Shown in pieces: positions 1-8,202 of a DNA stretch of 64,000 nucleotides (position 1 is the first letter of the stretch; the number at the start of each line of letters is the position of its first letter). A program made the position numbers and the translations under genes. Source of the stretch: Myxococcus eversor (lineage in GTDB: Bacteria; Myxococcota; Myxococcia; Myxococcales; Myxococcaceae); NCBI RefSeq assembly GCF_010894455.1, contig NZ_JAAIXY010000005.1, positions 186,001 to 250,000 of the forward strand, written 5' to 3'. The notes beneath the pieces were generated by a model. The model saw only the letters and a list, made by a program, of their open reading frames with translations, searched no databases and was not told the origin of the DNA.

Positions 1-2
1 AG

Positions 3-1388
3 CGGGACACCTACGCCGCGTTGGAGAAGCAGGAGCGCGGCATCCGCGTCGATGAGTCGGTCGCGAGCACGGATGCCTCGGGCCGCTTCACCGTCGCCCA
101 CCTGCTGCCCGGCAAGAGCCTCGTGAGCGTCGAGAAGCCGGGATACGTGCTGCGGGGAGACACGGGCGAGGAGGGAGCCCCGAGGGAGAAAGTCGTCACC
201 GCGGGCGCGACGGACGTGCGGCTGGTGCTGCGCTATCAGGGCGGCCTTCGTGGAAGGCTGAGGCGTCCGGACGGCACGCCCATCACCCGCTTCACCGTCA
301 ATGACACGTCCTTTCAAGACGAGGATGGCGCCTTCCGGCTCCCCATCCAGGAGCCAGGCGTGATGTGGTTGACGCTCGACGCCCCGGGACTCACGCGCAC
401 GGTCCGCGAGGTCCAGGTGGAGCCTGGCCAGGATGTGGACCTGGGCGACCTCGTCCTCGAGGCGGGGCGGCGCGTGCGCGGACGGGTGGTGGACGCGACG
501 ACCTCCGCTCCCATCGCGAAGGCACGAGTCACCGTCCGACTCACGCGGCCCGCACGGGTGGCCGGGTCGGAAGGGGGAGGGGTCCCCGAACTGGCGAGCG
601 CCCAGACGGACGCGTCGGGTGTCTTTGAACTCGAGCCGGTGGAGTCGGGCCCGCTGTCCCTGGACGTCGCCCACTCCAGCTACCTGCCTGTTCAACAACA
701 GCTGGGCTCGGGTGACGCGCCGCTGGAGCTGCGGCTCTCGTCGGGGGCTCGGCTGGAGGGCACCGTGAAGGACCGCGACGGGCGGCCCGCGAACGGGGTG
801 CTGCGAGTCATGCCCATGGGCGAGCAGGAGCGTCACTCCACGGGCCTCCTTCGGGTCAAGGAGGGAGCCTTCGAGGTGGGAGGGCTCGAGCCCGGGGAGT
901 ACGCCATCAAGGTCACCACCCAGTACGACTTGCTGGGGAACCCCTGGTCGGAGACCCACTCCAGTCGATACGTCCCGCGCAGGGTGACGCTCGCGCCCGA
1001 CGAGCGGCGGGTGCTTCAGTTCCAGGAGAAGGAGGGGCGCGCCACGCTGCGACTGCGCATGCCTCGCTTCACGGGCATTGCCCCGGAGAACATCGCCCTC
1101 GACCTGGCGGTGCTCATTCCAGGGACGGTGCCCCAGGTGCGCAGCTACGGGAGGGTGGAGGGGCTCGGACGTGACCTGGGGGTTCCCTGCCCGGCGCCCC
1201 TGGCTTCTCCCGAGGTCGTGTACGACGCTCTCCCCGGGGGCCGCTACACGTACCTGCTCGTGGGCAGGAATCCCGAGGGACGCCCCCCCTACGTGGTGCA
1301 TTCCGAAGTGCTGGTGGTTCCCGAGGTGGGCGTCCTGACGCGCGACATCCAGCCTGTCTGGGTGCCCATCACGAGAATCATCCACTGA
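3..1388 (+). CDS. Carboxypeptidase-regulatory-like domain protein, 5' end outside window
   Basis: The reading frame is open from the first bases, so the gene begins upstream. What remains is about 460 residues built from repeated beta-sandwich modules of the carboxypeptidase regulatory-like (CarboxypepD_reg) type. Each has a G-x-(V/L)-x-(D)-x-x-G-x-P-(I/V) start: 'LRGRLRRPDGTPI', 'RVRGRVVDATTSAPI', 'LEGTVKDRDGRPA'. Each is followed by 'TDASGVFELEPV'-like or 'GGLEPGEYAI'-like turns. In this family the modules are structural and occur on large secreted or surface proteins. No catalytic domain is visible in this part. The frame ends just before a separate lipoprotein gene. The missing N-terminus would tell whether a signal peptide is present. 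Confidence 0.85.
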   Translation, partial: RDTYAALEKQERGIRVDESVASTDASGRFTVAHLLPGKSLVSVEKPGYVLRGDTGEEGAPREKVVTAGATDVRLVLRYQGGLRGRLRRPDGTPITRFTVNDTSFQDEDGAFRLPIQEPGVMWLTLDAPGLTRTVREVQVEPGQDVDLGDLVLEAGRRVRGRVVDATTSAPIAKARVTVRLTRPARVAGSEGGGVPELASAQTDASGVFELEPVESGPLSLDVAHSSYLPVQQQLGSGDAPLELRLSSGARLEGTVKDRDGRPANGVLRVMPMGEQERHSTGLLRVKEGAFEVGGLEPGEYAIKVTTQYDLLGNPWSETHSSRYVPRRVTLAPDERRVLQFQEKEGRATLRLRMPRFTGIAPENIALDLAVLIPGTVPQVRSYGRVEGLGRDLGVPCPAPLASPEVVYDALPGGRYTYLLVGRNPEGRPPYVVHSEVLVVPEVGVLTRDIQPVWVPITRIIH

Positions 1389-1469
1389 CGGCCGAGGTGC
1401 CCCTGGGGGCCCCTTGAGACGCAATGCCTCGCACCCCACCTTCCGGCCCCTTGGGCTGGAGGTGCGGAC

Positions 1470-2891
1470 ATGCATGTCACGAATCAGAGTGCCCTGTTGT
1501 TGCTGGGCATGGTGTTGGCGGGTTGTGGTGCCTTGCATGAGGACGCCGGTGAGGAGGTGAAGGCCCAGGCCTGCCCTGCCGGGGTGGCGTCGCGGACGAA
1601 GGTCGTCAATGCCCCGGGGGCTAATCCCTATACAGGACTGAGCGGCCTCGTCGATGTCGAGGGGACGCTCTATTTCACCGTCACCCCCGTGGGGACGGGG
1701 GGCGCGGTGTTGTGGCGCAGTAACGGCACGGATGCGGGCACCGTCCAGGTGAAGGTGTTTCCAGCGGGAGTCTCCGCGGAGGGAGACGCGGTGGCGGTGG
1801 GCAACAAGCTCTTCTTCCAACTTCATGACTCACCCACCGGGATGGCGCAGCTCTGGGTCAGCGACGGGAGCGCCAGTGGAACCCGGCTCGTCAGGGCCTT
1901 CACCCCGGGCTTCAATGGCCCCGCGCTGCTCAGCGCCACCGCCATCAATGGTCGGCTGGTCTTCTTCCACCTGTCCCCGTCGGTGGCGGAGCTGTGGAGC
2001 TCGGACGGGACGAGCGCGGGCACGGTGCAGGTGGCGAGTCTCACCGGTGTCCTCGACCTCTACTTCAAAAACACATTGCAGGTGGGCAACGGCCTGCTCT
2101 TCTTCCGCGCTCAAGGCGGGGGCATGACGCTGTGGCGCACCGACGGCACGGTGGCGGGGACCACGTTCCTCAAGCAGTTGGACGCGGGAGCGGTGAGCAT
2201 CGCGCAGGTGGGCCGGGCAGGGGACCAGGGCTTGTTCGTCCTGCGGGATGGCATGAACCACGAGGTGTGGAAGACGAATGGCACGGCCGTGGGCACCCTC
2301 CGGTTGGACACGTTCGGTCAGTCCGTCCGCCTCATTGGCGGACTGGGCTCGAAGGTATACCTGGCCAGGGGCGCGCAGCTCTACAGCCTGTCGCTGAGCG
2401 GCGGTGGCAGGACGTTTGTCACCACGCTGTCGCGCGACAACGCGAACCAGCGCCCCTCGGTCCTGCGGGCGGTGGCCTCCGGCGGCTCCCTCTACTTCTC
2501 GGTGGCGCTCGAGGGCTCGAGTCCCGTGCCTGACGACGTGAGGCTCTGGGTGACGAATGGAACGGCGTCGGGGACGCGCGAACTGTTCCGCTCGCTTCAT
2601 CGCAGTGACGACTCCTACTCCCCCGTCTTCGCCACCGGTGCGGGCGACGTCTTCTTCACCGGCTCACCCGACGGTACGCGCAACAGGCCCTGGTTCACCC
2701 GTGGCACGGTGGCGACGACCGGACGGCTCGCGAACGTCAACGTCCCGGTGGTGCTTGGACTTGATCCAGATCCCTTCGTCCGCGCGGGCAGTCGCGTGTT
2801 CTTCCCCGCCATCGATGAGACCGGCCTGCAACAGCTCTGGTCCGTGCCAGCCTCGTTCTCCTGCCCGCCGGGATTGGCCGTGTCGATGTAA
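1470..2891 (+). CDS. ELWxxDGT-repeat lipoprotein
   Basis: A 473-residue protein with a type II signal peptide (hydrophobic run, lipobox LAGC at about residue 19), so probably a lipoprotein of the cell envelope. The body contains at least six copies of the hyalin-like ELWxxDGTxxGT repeat, for example 'LWRSNGTDAGTVQVK', 'LWVSDGSASGTRLV', 'LWSSDGTSAGTVQV', 'LWRTDGTVAGTTFL', 'VWKTNGTAVGTLRL' and 'LWVTNGTASGTREL'. They probably form a beta-propeller. The ATG at 1470 has a GGAGG box seven bases upstream, which fixes the start. The family is common in myxobacteria. Binding or scaffold function is inferred; no enzyme motif is seen. Confidence 0.9.
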   Translation: MHVTNQSALLLLGMVLAGCGALHEDAGEEVKAQACPAGVASRTKVVNAPGANPYTGLSGLVDVEGTLYFTVTPVGTGGAVLWRSNGTDAGTVQVKVFPAGVSAEGDAVAVGNKLFFQLHDSPTGMAQLWVSDGSASGTRLVRAFTPGFNGPALLSATAINGRLVFFHLSPSVAELWSSDGTSAGTVQVASLTGVLDLYFKNTLQVGNGLLFFRAQGGGMTLWRTDGTVAGTTFLKQLDAGAVSIAQVGRAGDQGLFVLRDGMNHEVWKTNGTAVGTLRLDTFGQSVRLIGGLGSKVYLARGAQLYSLSLSGGGRTFVTTLSRDNANQRPSVLRAVASGGSLYFSVALEGSSPVPDDVRLWVTNGTASGTRELFRSLHRSDDSYSPVFATGAGDVFFTGSPDGTRNRPWFTRGTVATTGRLANVNVPVVLGLDPDPFVRAGSRVFFPAIDETGLQQLWSVPASFSCPPGLAVSM

Positions 2892-2909
2892 CCTGGTTGC
2901 ATGAGTGAG

Positions 2910-2941
2910 GGCCCGTGTCTGGCAATGCAATGGCACGGGCC
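2910..2941 (+). terminator. Hairpin terminator after the ELWxxDGT gene
   Basis: Perfect 8-bp stem GGCCCGTG/CACGGGCC with a 16-base loop, 18 bases after the stop codon. There is no T tract, as is usual for hairpin terminators in very GC-rich myxobacterial DNA. Confidence 0.5.
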
Positions 2942-3149
2942 ACTCGAGCTTCCAGGGGGCGGTGCACCCCGGCTGCAAGAGTGTGCGCGGTGTTCAACGG
3001 CCGTCCGTTCTCGCGGCAGAATTGCGCGGGGCCGTGCACGGGTAGCGCGTGGTGGATGTGTGGCTTGCGATGAGGCGGGAGGGACATGTTAGCGGTGGGC
3101 CTCTCATGCGGTCCGCCATGGCGCGGTCCCCACACCCCGAGGTCACATC

Positions 3150-4172
3150 ATGAAGACACTGTTCTCGAAGACGTTGCGCCTGGTGACCCTGGGCGCCCTG
3201 ACGTGGGTCGGCGCGCCGGCCGTGGCGCAGACCGTGCCTTTCTCTCCCTTCGCGCCCTTCGAGCTGCGGGTGAACTTCCAGCCCGCCAACGTGGCGGTGC
3301 CGGCGGGTTTCGTCGCGGACTCGGGGCAGGTGTTCGGGAGTCGGGGCAATGGCCACACGTATGGATGGAGCGCGGACAACACGGCCAACACGCGAGACCG
3401 CGATGACGCGAACACGCCGTCCCAGGCCTACGACACCGTCATCCGCACGCAGAATGGCGGCAACTTCACCTGGGAGCTGGCCGTTCCCAACGGCTACTAC
3501 CAGGTGCGGCTGGTGGCGGGAGACGCGAGCTTCTTCGACAGCGACTACATCTTCAGCGTCGAGTACTACGGCCACGTGTTGAAGGGCACGCCCACCACCG
3601 ACAACCGCTTCGTCGAGGCGGTGACGACCGTCGACGTGAATGACGGCCGGCTGACGATTCGCAATGACAGCGCCGCGGTGAACAACAAGCTGGCCTTCGT
3701 GGAGGTGAAGCGGAAGTTCGGGGTGGACATCAACTTCCAGCCGGCCTCTGCCTCGCCGGTGGAGATCTACGCGATGCTCACCGACTACGGCCAGGTGTAC
3801 GGGAGTCGGGCCTACGGCTTCATCTATGGATGGAACGTGGACAACACGGCCAACATGGTGGACGCGGGCTACGACATCGACATCCTCGCGCAGCGTCACG
3901 CGCGCATGCAGCAGGGAGGCGACCGCGTCTGGGAGATTGCCGTGCCCAACGGCGTCTATGAGGTGGAGCTCATGGCGGGAGACCCGAGCACGAAGAACGG
4001 CTCGTACCGCATCCAGGTGGAGGACTCGGTGCTGCTGAGTGGTGTGCCGACGGGGTACGGCTTCACCAATGGCTGGGGCGTGGTGGCGGTGTCGGACGGC
4101 CGGCTCACTGTTCGCAGCGCGCCAGGCTCCGCCAACAACAAGCTCAACTTCATCCGCATCCACCAGAAGTAG
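3150..4172 (+). CDS. Secreted protein with two malectin-like modules
   Basis: 340 residues. The N-terminus is a Sec signal peptide ending near 'APAVAQ'. The rest is two copies of a roughly 150-residue beta-sandwich module (about 38-190 and 191-340). Both copies carry 'NFQPA', 'GQV(F/Y)GSR', 'YGW..DNTAN', 'W.(L/I)AVPNG.Y.V.L(V/M)AGD' and an N-terminal-to-C-terminal hydrophobic pattern like malectin/CBM57 carbohydrate-binding domains. It is therefore probably a secreted sugar- or glycan-binding protein without catalysis. GAGG lies upstream of the ATG. It converges on the lectin/sugar-dehydrogenase gene, with a shared terminator between them. The two modules look like an internal duplication. 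The malectin assignment is by pattern only. Confidence 0.8.
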   Translation: MKTLFSKTLRLVTLGALTWVGAPAVAQTVPFSPFAPFELRVNFQPANVAVPAGFVADSGQVFGSRGNGHTYGWSADNTANTRDRDDANTPSQAYDTVIRTQNGGNFTWELAVPNGYYQVRLVAGDASFFDSDYIFSVEYYGHVLKGTPTTDNRFVEAVTTVDVNDGRLTIRNDSAAVNNKLAFVEVKRKFGVDINFQPASASPVEIYAMLTDYGQVYGSRAYGFIYGWNVDNTANMVDAGYDIDILAQRHARMQQGGDRVWEIAVPNGVYEVELMAGDPSTKNGSYRIQVEDSVLLSGVPTGYGFTNGWGVVAVSDGRLTVRSAPGSANNKLNFIRIHQK

Positions 4173-4210
4173 CCGCGAGTGCCCCGGAGCCGGGCGACTC
4201 CTTCCGGCCC

Positions 4211-4243
4211 ATGCCCCCGGCGCCTCCTGGGCACCGGGGGCAT
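4211..4243. terminator. Bidirectional terminator
   Basis: Perfect 10-bp inverted repeat ATGCCCCCGG/CCGGGGGCAT with a 13-base loop, lying in the 81-base gap between two convergent genes. It can serve both strands. Confidence 0.75.
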
Positions 4244-4253
4244 CGAACGCTCG

Positions 4254-6347
4254 CTACTGCCCGAGCACGACGCGGAAGATCCGCTCGTTGCTGTTGTCGG
4301 GGATGCTGTCCTTGTCGCCCTGGTTGGTGGTGGTCATCCACAGGTTGCCATCGAGGGTCGGCTCGACGGTGCGCAGCCGGCCGTAGGTGCCGACGAAGTA
4401 CTGCTGCACGTTGGTCAGCTCGGTGCCGCTGATGACCTCGCGGTAGAGCCGCGTGCCACGGGCGCAGGCCACGTAGAGGACGTCGCGGACCACCGCGATG
4501 CCGGAGCAGGAGCCTTCCGCCGTGGAGTAGGTCCGCTTCGGAGCGATGTACCCGGCCGTCGCGCAGCCCGAGCCGCCCTGGGACACCGTGCCTTCACAGT
4601 TCGGCCAGCCGTAGTTCCCACCCCGCTGGATGAGGTTCGTCTCGTCCATCACCGAGTTGCCGAACTCCTGCTCCCACAGGCGGCCCTGGGAATCGAACGC
4701 CAGCCCCTGGGGATTGCGGTGGCCATAGCTCCACACGTAGTTGCCGAACGGGTTGTCGGACGGGATGGTGCCGTCCGCATTGAGGCGCAGCACCTTGCCA
4801 GCCAGGTTGTTGAGGTCCTGGGCATAGGCGCCATTCTGGGCATCACCCGTCGACGCGTAGAGCTTCCCATCCGGTCCGAAGCGCAGGCGCCCGCCGTTGT
4901 GGAACTTGTTGCGGCCAATGCCAGAGAGCAGCACCTGGAGCGAGGAGAGGGTGAGGGCGCCGTTCTCGTACTTGAGGCGCACGATGCGGTTGTCCGTGGG
5001 AGAGGTGTGCATCACGTACAGCCAGCGGTCGGTGGAGAAGGTGGGAGACAAGGCCAGTCCCATCAGCCCGCCCTCGCCGTCGGTGCTCTGCACGTTGGGG
5101 ACGGTTCCCGCCGACGTCTTCTGGCCCGTCGCCGGGTCCAGGCGAACGATGTTCTGCGCGTCCCTGCGGCCGTAGAGGACCGTCCCGTCCGGCAGGTTCA
5201 GCAGGCCCCACGGGATGTCCGTGTCGGTGGCGACCTGGGCGACGGAGCAGACGTCGTTCGCGCAGGCCTGTCCGGTGGTGACCGTGGCGGCCGAACTCTG
5301 GGCCGAAGCATTGGCCTGCGCGTCACGGGCCACCACGGTGTACGCGTAGGCCGTGTTCGGGGAGAGGCCGCTGTCGACGAACGTCGTCCCCGGCGGAGCG
5401 CCGGACACCGTTCCAATCTTCACGCCCCCTCGGAACACGTCGTAGGCGCTCACGCCCACGTTGTCGGTCGACGCGCTCCAACTCACCGTCACGCTGGTGC
5501 CCAGGGCGGTGGCGGTGACGCCCGTCGGAATGCTGGGGGCCTGGGTGTCCACCTGGCACGGCGGAGGGGTGATGGTGAGCGTGGCGCTGCCCTGCGAGAC
5601 GTTGCCTGCGGCATCCCGCGCATTGACATACAGGCCCCACGTCGCCCCGGGGACCACCGTCAGACCGGTGGACACCACGGCGCCGGAGACGGCCTTCATG
5701 TGCTGACCGTCGTGGTAGATGTCATAGAAGGCGACCCCCTGGTTGTCCGTGGAGGGCGACCACGTGAGCGTGGCCGAGTCGCACGTCACGTTGGACAGGA
5801 CGAGTCCCGTGGGCACGGTGGGAGGCTGGGTGTCGGGCGGCAGCGACCACTGCTGGTTCGTCTGGCCGTTGCAATTCCAGACCGCCACCGGAGAGCTGTT
5901 GGCCGTGGCCTGACCGGACACATCCAGACACAGCGAGGTCGCCGTATGGACCACCGTGCCGTTGGAGTTGCGGACCCACCGCTGGTTCGCCGCGCCGGTG
6001 CAGGCGCTGATGACGGCTCGGCCTCCCGCGCTGGCGGTAGCAGGCTGGACGCACCAGGCGCCGTCGAACACGCGCAGCTCGCCCTCGGGCGTGAACAGGA
6101 ACCGCTGGTTCGCCTGCGCGTGGCAGTCGTAGATGTTGAGCCCTTGCCCCGATGTCTGGCTGTTCTGGGACACGTCGAGGCAGCGGCCGGACTGCACGCC
6201 GATGAGCCGGGTGCCCGCCGTGACCGCTGCGGTCTGCGTGGAGAGTTCAGAGTCGCTCTCCGCCTTCTCCCCGCAGGCAGCGGCGGTGACGAAGACGAGG
6301 GCGAGGGCTGTGCGGCGAGCTGCGAAGGGCAGGTGACGAAGGTGCAT
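4254..6347 (-). CDS. Lipoprotein: ricin-type lectin, two FN3 domains, PQQ-type sugar dehydrogenase
   Basis: 697 residues from the ATG at 6347, chosen because AGGAG precedes it and it directly starts a lipoprotein signal peptide (lipobox AAAC). Domain order: a ricin B-type beta-trefoil at about 45-170 with three QxW-type motifs (NQRF, NQRW, NQQW); two fibronectin type III domains at about 176-262 and 268-355; then a glucose/sorbosone dehydrogenase-like six-bladed propeller at about 360-697 ('FHNGGRLRFGPDGKLY', 'GGNYGWPNCEG'). In this family the propeller binds PQQ and oxidises sugars in the periplasm; soluble members use Ca2+. The lectin part suggests docking on polysaccharide or cell-wall material. 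The substrate is unknown. Terminator shared with the convergent malectin-like gene. Confidence 0.9.
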   Translation of the reverse strand: MHLRHLPFAARRTALALVFVTAAACGEKAESDSELSTQTAAVTAGTRLIGVQSGRCLDVSQNSQTSGQGLNIYDCHAQANQRFLFTPEGELRVFDGAWCVQPATASAGGRAVISACTGAANQRWVRNSNGTVVHTATSLCLDVSGQATANSSPVAVWNCNGQTNQQWSLPPDTQPPTVPTGLVLSNVTCDSATLTWSPSTDNQGVAFYDIYHDGQHMKAVSGAVVSTGLTVVPGATWGLYVNARDAAGNVSQGSATLTITPPPCQVDTQAPSIPTGVTATALGTSVTVSWSASTDNVGVSAYDVFRGGVKIGTVSGAPPGTTFVDSGLSPNTAYAYTVVARDAQANASAQSSAATVTTGQACANDVCSVAQVATDTDIPWGLLNLPDGTVLYGRRDAQNIVRLDPATGQKTSAGTVPNVQSTDGEGGLMGLALSPTFSTDRWLYVMHTSPTDNRIVRLKYENGALTLSSLQVLLSGIGRNKFHNGGRLRFGPDGKLYASTGDAQNGAYAQDLNNLAGKVLRLNADGTIPSDNPFGNYVWSYGHRNPQGLAFDSQGRLWEQEFGNSVMDETNLIQRGGNYGWPNCEGTVSQGGSGCATAGYIAPKRTYSTAEGSCSGIAVVRDVLYVACARGTRLYREVISGTELTNVQQYFVGTYGRLRTVEPTLDGNLWMTTTNQGDKDSIPDNSNERIFRVVLGQ

Positions 6348-6533
6348 TGACACGCTCCTGGGTGTTCCGTCTCCTTCCTGGTATTCCGGATTCAGCTCAA
6401 GTGAACTTTCCGCGCCGACACCCACGGATGTTGAAACCCAATCAGCAGGAGCCCGCGAGAGCTCGGCCCCCCGCAGCCAGCTCGCACCTTTTCGTCAGGA
6501 GCGGATCTGCTTCGGTGAGCAGGGGGGCGGTTT

Positions 6534-6588
6534 CGCCATAAATATATGGCGGGGGCATATGGCAATATGAAGGCATTCGCAATGCCAT
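6534..6588. promoter_or_regulatory. Cluster of inverted repeats in a divergent, AT-rich promoter region
   Basis: In the 322-base gap between divergent genes lies a perfect palindrome CGCCATA-AATA-TATGGCG (6534-6551). A second one, GGCATT-CGC-AATGCC (6572-6586), is nested in an outer ATGGCA/TGCCAT pair. The half-site ATATGGC is repeated between them. The stretch is far more AT-rich than its surroundings, as a promoter/operator would be. It lies 84-136 bases upstream of the small lipoprotein gene at 6670. Regulator unknown. The rest of the gap shows nothing recognisable. Confidence 0.5.
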
Positions 6589-6669
6589 GGCGTCTCTGGG
6601 ACGTGGCGTGTTTCAATTCCTCTCCAACCCGCCTCCAACGGATGGAGGCGAAATCCAGAGGGTGGCCCG

Positions 6670-6963
6670 ATGATTTCGTTGAAGGGTGCGGCGTCTTTCG
6701 CGCTGGCGGCAGCAGGGCTCGTGGCGTGCGGACCGATGGACCCGCGAGAGCAGGAGCTCTCCCAGGCGGAGAACGGCCTGCAGACGTGCCAGGTTTTCGA
6801 CGCATTGTCCTACGTCTCTCAACAAGATGCCTGCGATATGGCCCGGTCTCAGGGAGAGCAGTTCTGCGCGAGCCTGGGCGGCGTCGAATACGTGGGGCCC
6901 TGCTTTCACTCCGCCTTCTCGAACCCTTGGCGCGGTGGCCACGGCGTCTGCTGCAACCAGTAA
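6670..6963 (+). CDS. Small Cys-rich lipoprotein
   Basis: 97 residues: signal peptide with lipobox LVAC, then a short acidic stretch and a C-terminal part with six cysteines (C..., CDMA, FCAS, PCFH, VCC). They are probably paired in disulphides outside the cytoplasm. GAGGG precedes the ATG. A second Cys-rich lipoprotein follows after 24 bases, so the two are probably one operon. No known domain recognised. Confidence 0.75.
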   Translation: MISLKGAASFALAAAGLVACGPMDPREQELSQAENGLQTCQVFDALSYVSQQDACDMARSQGEQFCASLGGVEYVGPCFHSAFSNPWRGGHGVCCNQ

Positions 6964-6987
6964 TCCCTGTCGAAGGAGAAGCCCGTC

Positions 6988-7398
6988 ATGAAGCAATTTC
7001 TTGGTGTCTTCGCGGCACTTGTCGTCTCGACCCTGGTGGCCTGTGGCGGTACGGCGCCCGTCGAGGCGCCCGAGTCGCTCGGTCAGGATTCGAGCGCCCT
7101 CGTTTCATGTTCCACGGAGTGCTCGACGGGCCCGTCGCTCTCCTGTTGGGGCAACTCGTGCTCGGCGTCCAACAACAGCTACGTCCAGTGTGACGGCGTC
7201 TATCAATACTGCCCCACCACGCCCCCGCCTGCCATCGACTGTAGCTGGTCGAGCCAGGCCTGTGTGAACGTCCTGGGCACCGGCTGCTCGCCCCCGGGCT
7301 CCCGGCGCAAGTGCTGCATCGGGGACGAGCCCTTCGGCAACTGCCAGTGCACCACCAGCAACGTCTGGACGTGCACCGTCCCCAACGAGGACCCGTAG
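6988..7398 (+). CDS. Cys-rich lipoprotein, second gene of pair
   Basis: 136 residues, strong AAGGAG box before the ATG, lipoprotein signal peptide with lipobox LVAC. The mature part is Ser/Cys-rich with about 14 cysteines ('CSTECSTG', 'CWGNSC', 'CCIGD', 'CQCTT'). It ends 'WTCTVPNEDP'. The spacing is knottin-like but matches no family I can name. It starts 24 bases after the 97-residue lipoprotein and is followed by a strong terminator, so the pair forms one transcription unit. Exported structural, toxin-like or recognition roles are all possible. Confidence 0.75.
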   Translation: MKQFLGVFAALVVSTLVACGGTAPVEAPESLGQDSSALVSCSTECSTGPSLSCWGNSCSASNNSYVQCDGVYQYCPTTPPPAIDCSWSSQACVNVLGTGCSPPGSRRKCCIGDEPFGNCQCTTSNVWTCTVPNEDP

Positions 7399-7462
7399 GC
7401 CCTACGAGGCTCTGCTGACCTCCATCCAGGGCCGCCGGTGACGGACGGCCTCGGTACAACGC

Positions 7463-7496
7463 GGGCCGCGCGGACAGTCATCTGTTCGCGCGGCCC
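7463..7496 (+). terminator. Strong hairpin terminator
   Basis: Two 15-base arms (7463-7477 and 7482-7496) match at 14 of 15 positions around a 4-base loop TCAT, 64 bases after the stop of the Cys-rich lipoprotein pair. The remaining 225 bases up to the NTF2-like gene hold no feature I can support. Confidence 0.7.
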
Positions 7497-7723
7497 CGGC
7501 GCTCGTGGGCTGACAGAGACGCGTGGCGCGGATCTCCAACCCGGCCGTCGAGGGATTCCCGCCCGAGAGGCCTTCCGTTTCCCACGGCGGCCCGCACCGC
7601 GACAGCGCTTGCGGGCGCTGCTCAACGAAGACTCTTGAACGCTCTCGCATGCGGACGCTGTCTGGCTTGTGCCCCGAGCAATAGGCTCTCACGACGAGGC
7701 ACGTTCCACGTGGGAGGGCATGG

Positions 7724-8131
7724 ATGACGTCTGATAAAGATCGGGTGCGGGAGTTTGCTCGCAGGTACGCGGAGGCGTGGTGCAGCGGCGATCCAACGAG
7801 AGTCGCCGCCCACTATGTACCCGGCGGGGTGATTGCCATCAATGGTGGGGCGCGCACGGAGATAACGAAGGCGGCGCGATCGTTCATGGACGCGTTTCCC
7901 GACATCCAGGTGTTCATGGATGACGTCATCGTGAAGGAAGAGACGGTCGAGTTCCACTGGACCCTCACCGGCACGAACACGGGGCCTGGCGGCACCGGGA
8001 GGCCCGTCCGAATCTCTGGCTTCGAGGCGTGGACGCTCGGAGACGACGGGCGCGTCATCGAAGCGACGGGGAGCTACGACTCGAACGAGTACGCCCGTCA
8101 GCTCCAGCAGGGCGCGGCGGCGACCTCATAG
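7724..8131 (+). CDS. NTF2-like / SnoaL-type small protein
   Basis: 135 residues in the NTF2-like cone fold pattern: 'REFARRYAEAWCSGDP' helix, 'AAHYVPGGVIAINGG', 'FPDIQVFMDDVIV', 'VEFHWTLTGTNTG', 'ISGFEAWTL.DDGRVIEATGSYD'. Family members are ester cyclases (SnoaL), isomerases or ligand-binding proteins of polyketide and xenobiotic metabolism; many have no known activity. GGGAGGG precedes the ATG. It stands alone, converging on the old-yellow-enzyme gene. No signal peptide, so cytoplasmic. Substrate unknown. Confidence 0.85.
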   Translation: MTSDKDRVREFARRYAEAWCSGDPTRVAAHYVPGGVIAINGGARTEITKAARSFMDAFPDIQVFMDDVIVKEETVEFHWTLTGTNTGPGGTGRPVRISGFEAWTLGDDGRVIEATGSYDSNEYARQLQQGAAATS

Positions 8132-8151
8132 CGCTGGCCCTGCCGGACAGT

Positions 8152-8180
8152 CCCCGCGCGAAGGTCGCTTCCGCGCGGGG
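8152..8180. terminator. Bidirectional terminator
   Basis: Perfect 9-bp GC stem CCCCGCGCG/CGCGCGGGG with an 11-base loop between the convergent NTF2-like and reductase genes. Confidence 0.7.
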
Positions 8181-8202
8181 TCCTTCCGGTGTGCTGCTCG
8201 GG

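Noticed and set aside
4179..6350. 723-codon frame opposite the sugar-dehydrogenase gene
   Set aside because: Its composition is that of an antisense frame (His/Arg/Ala-rich). The opposite strand encodes clear lectin, FN3 and dehydrogenase motifs.
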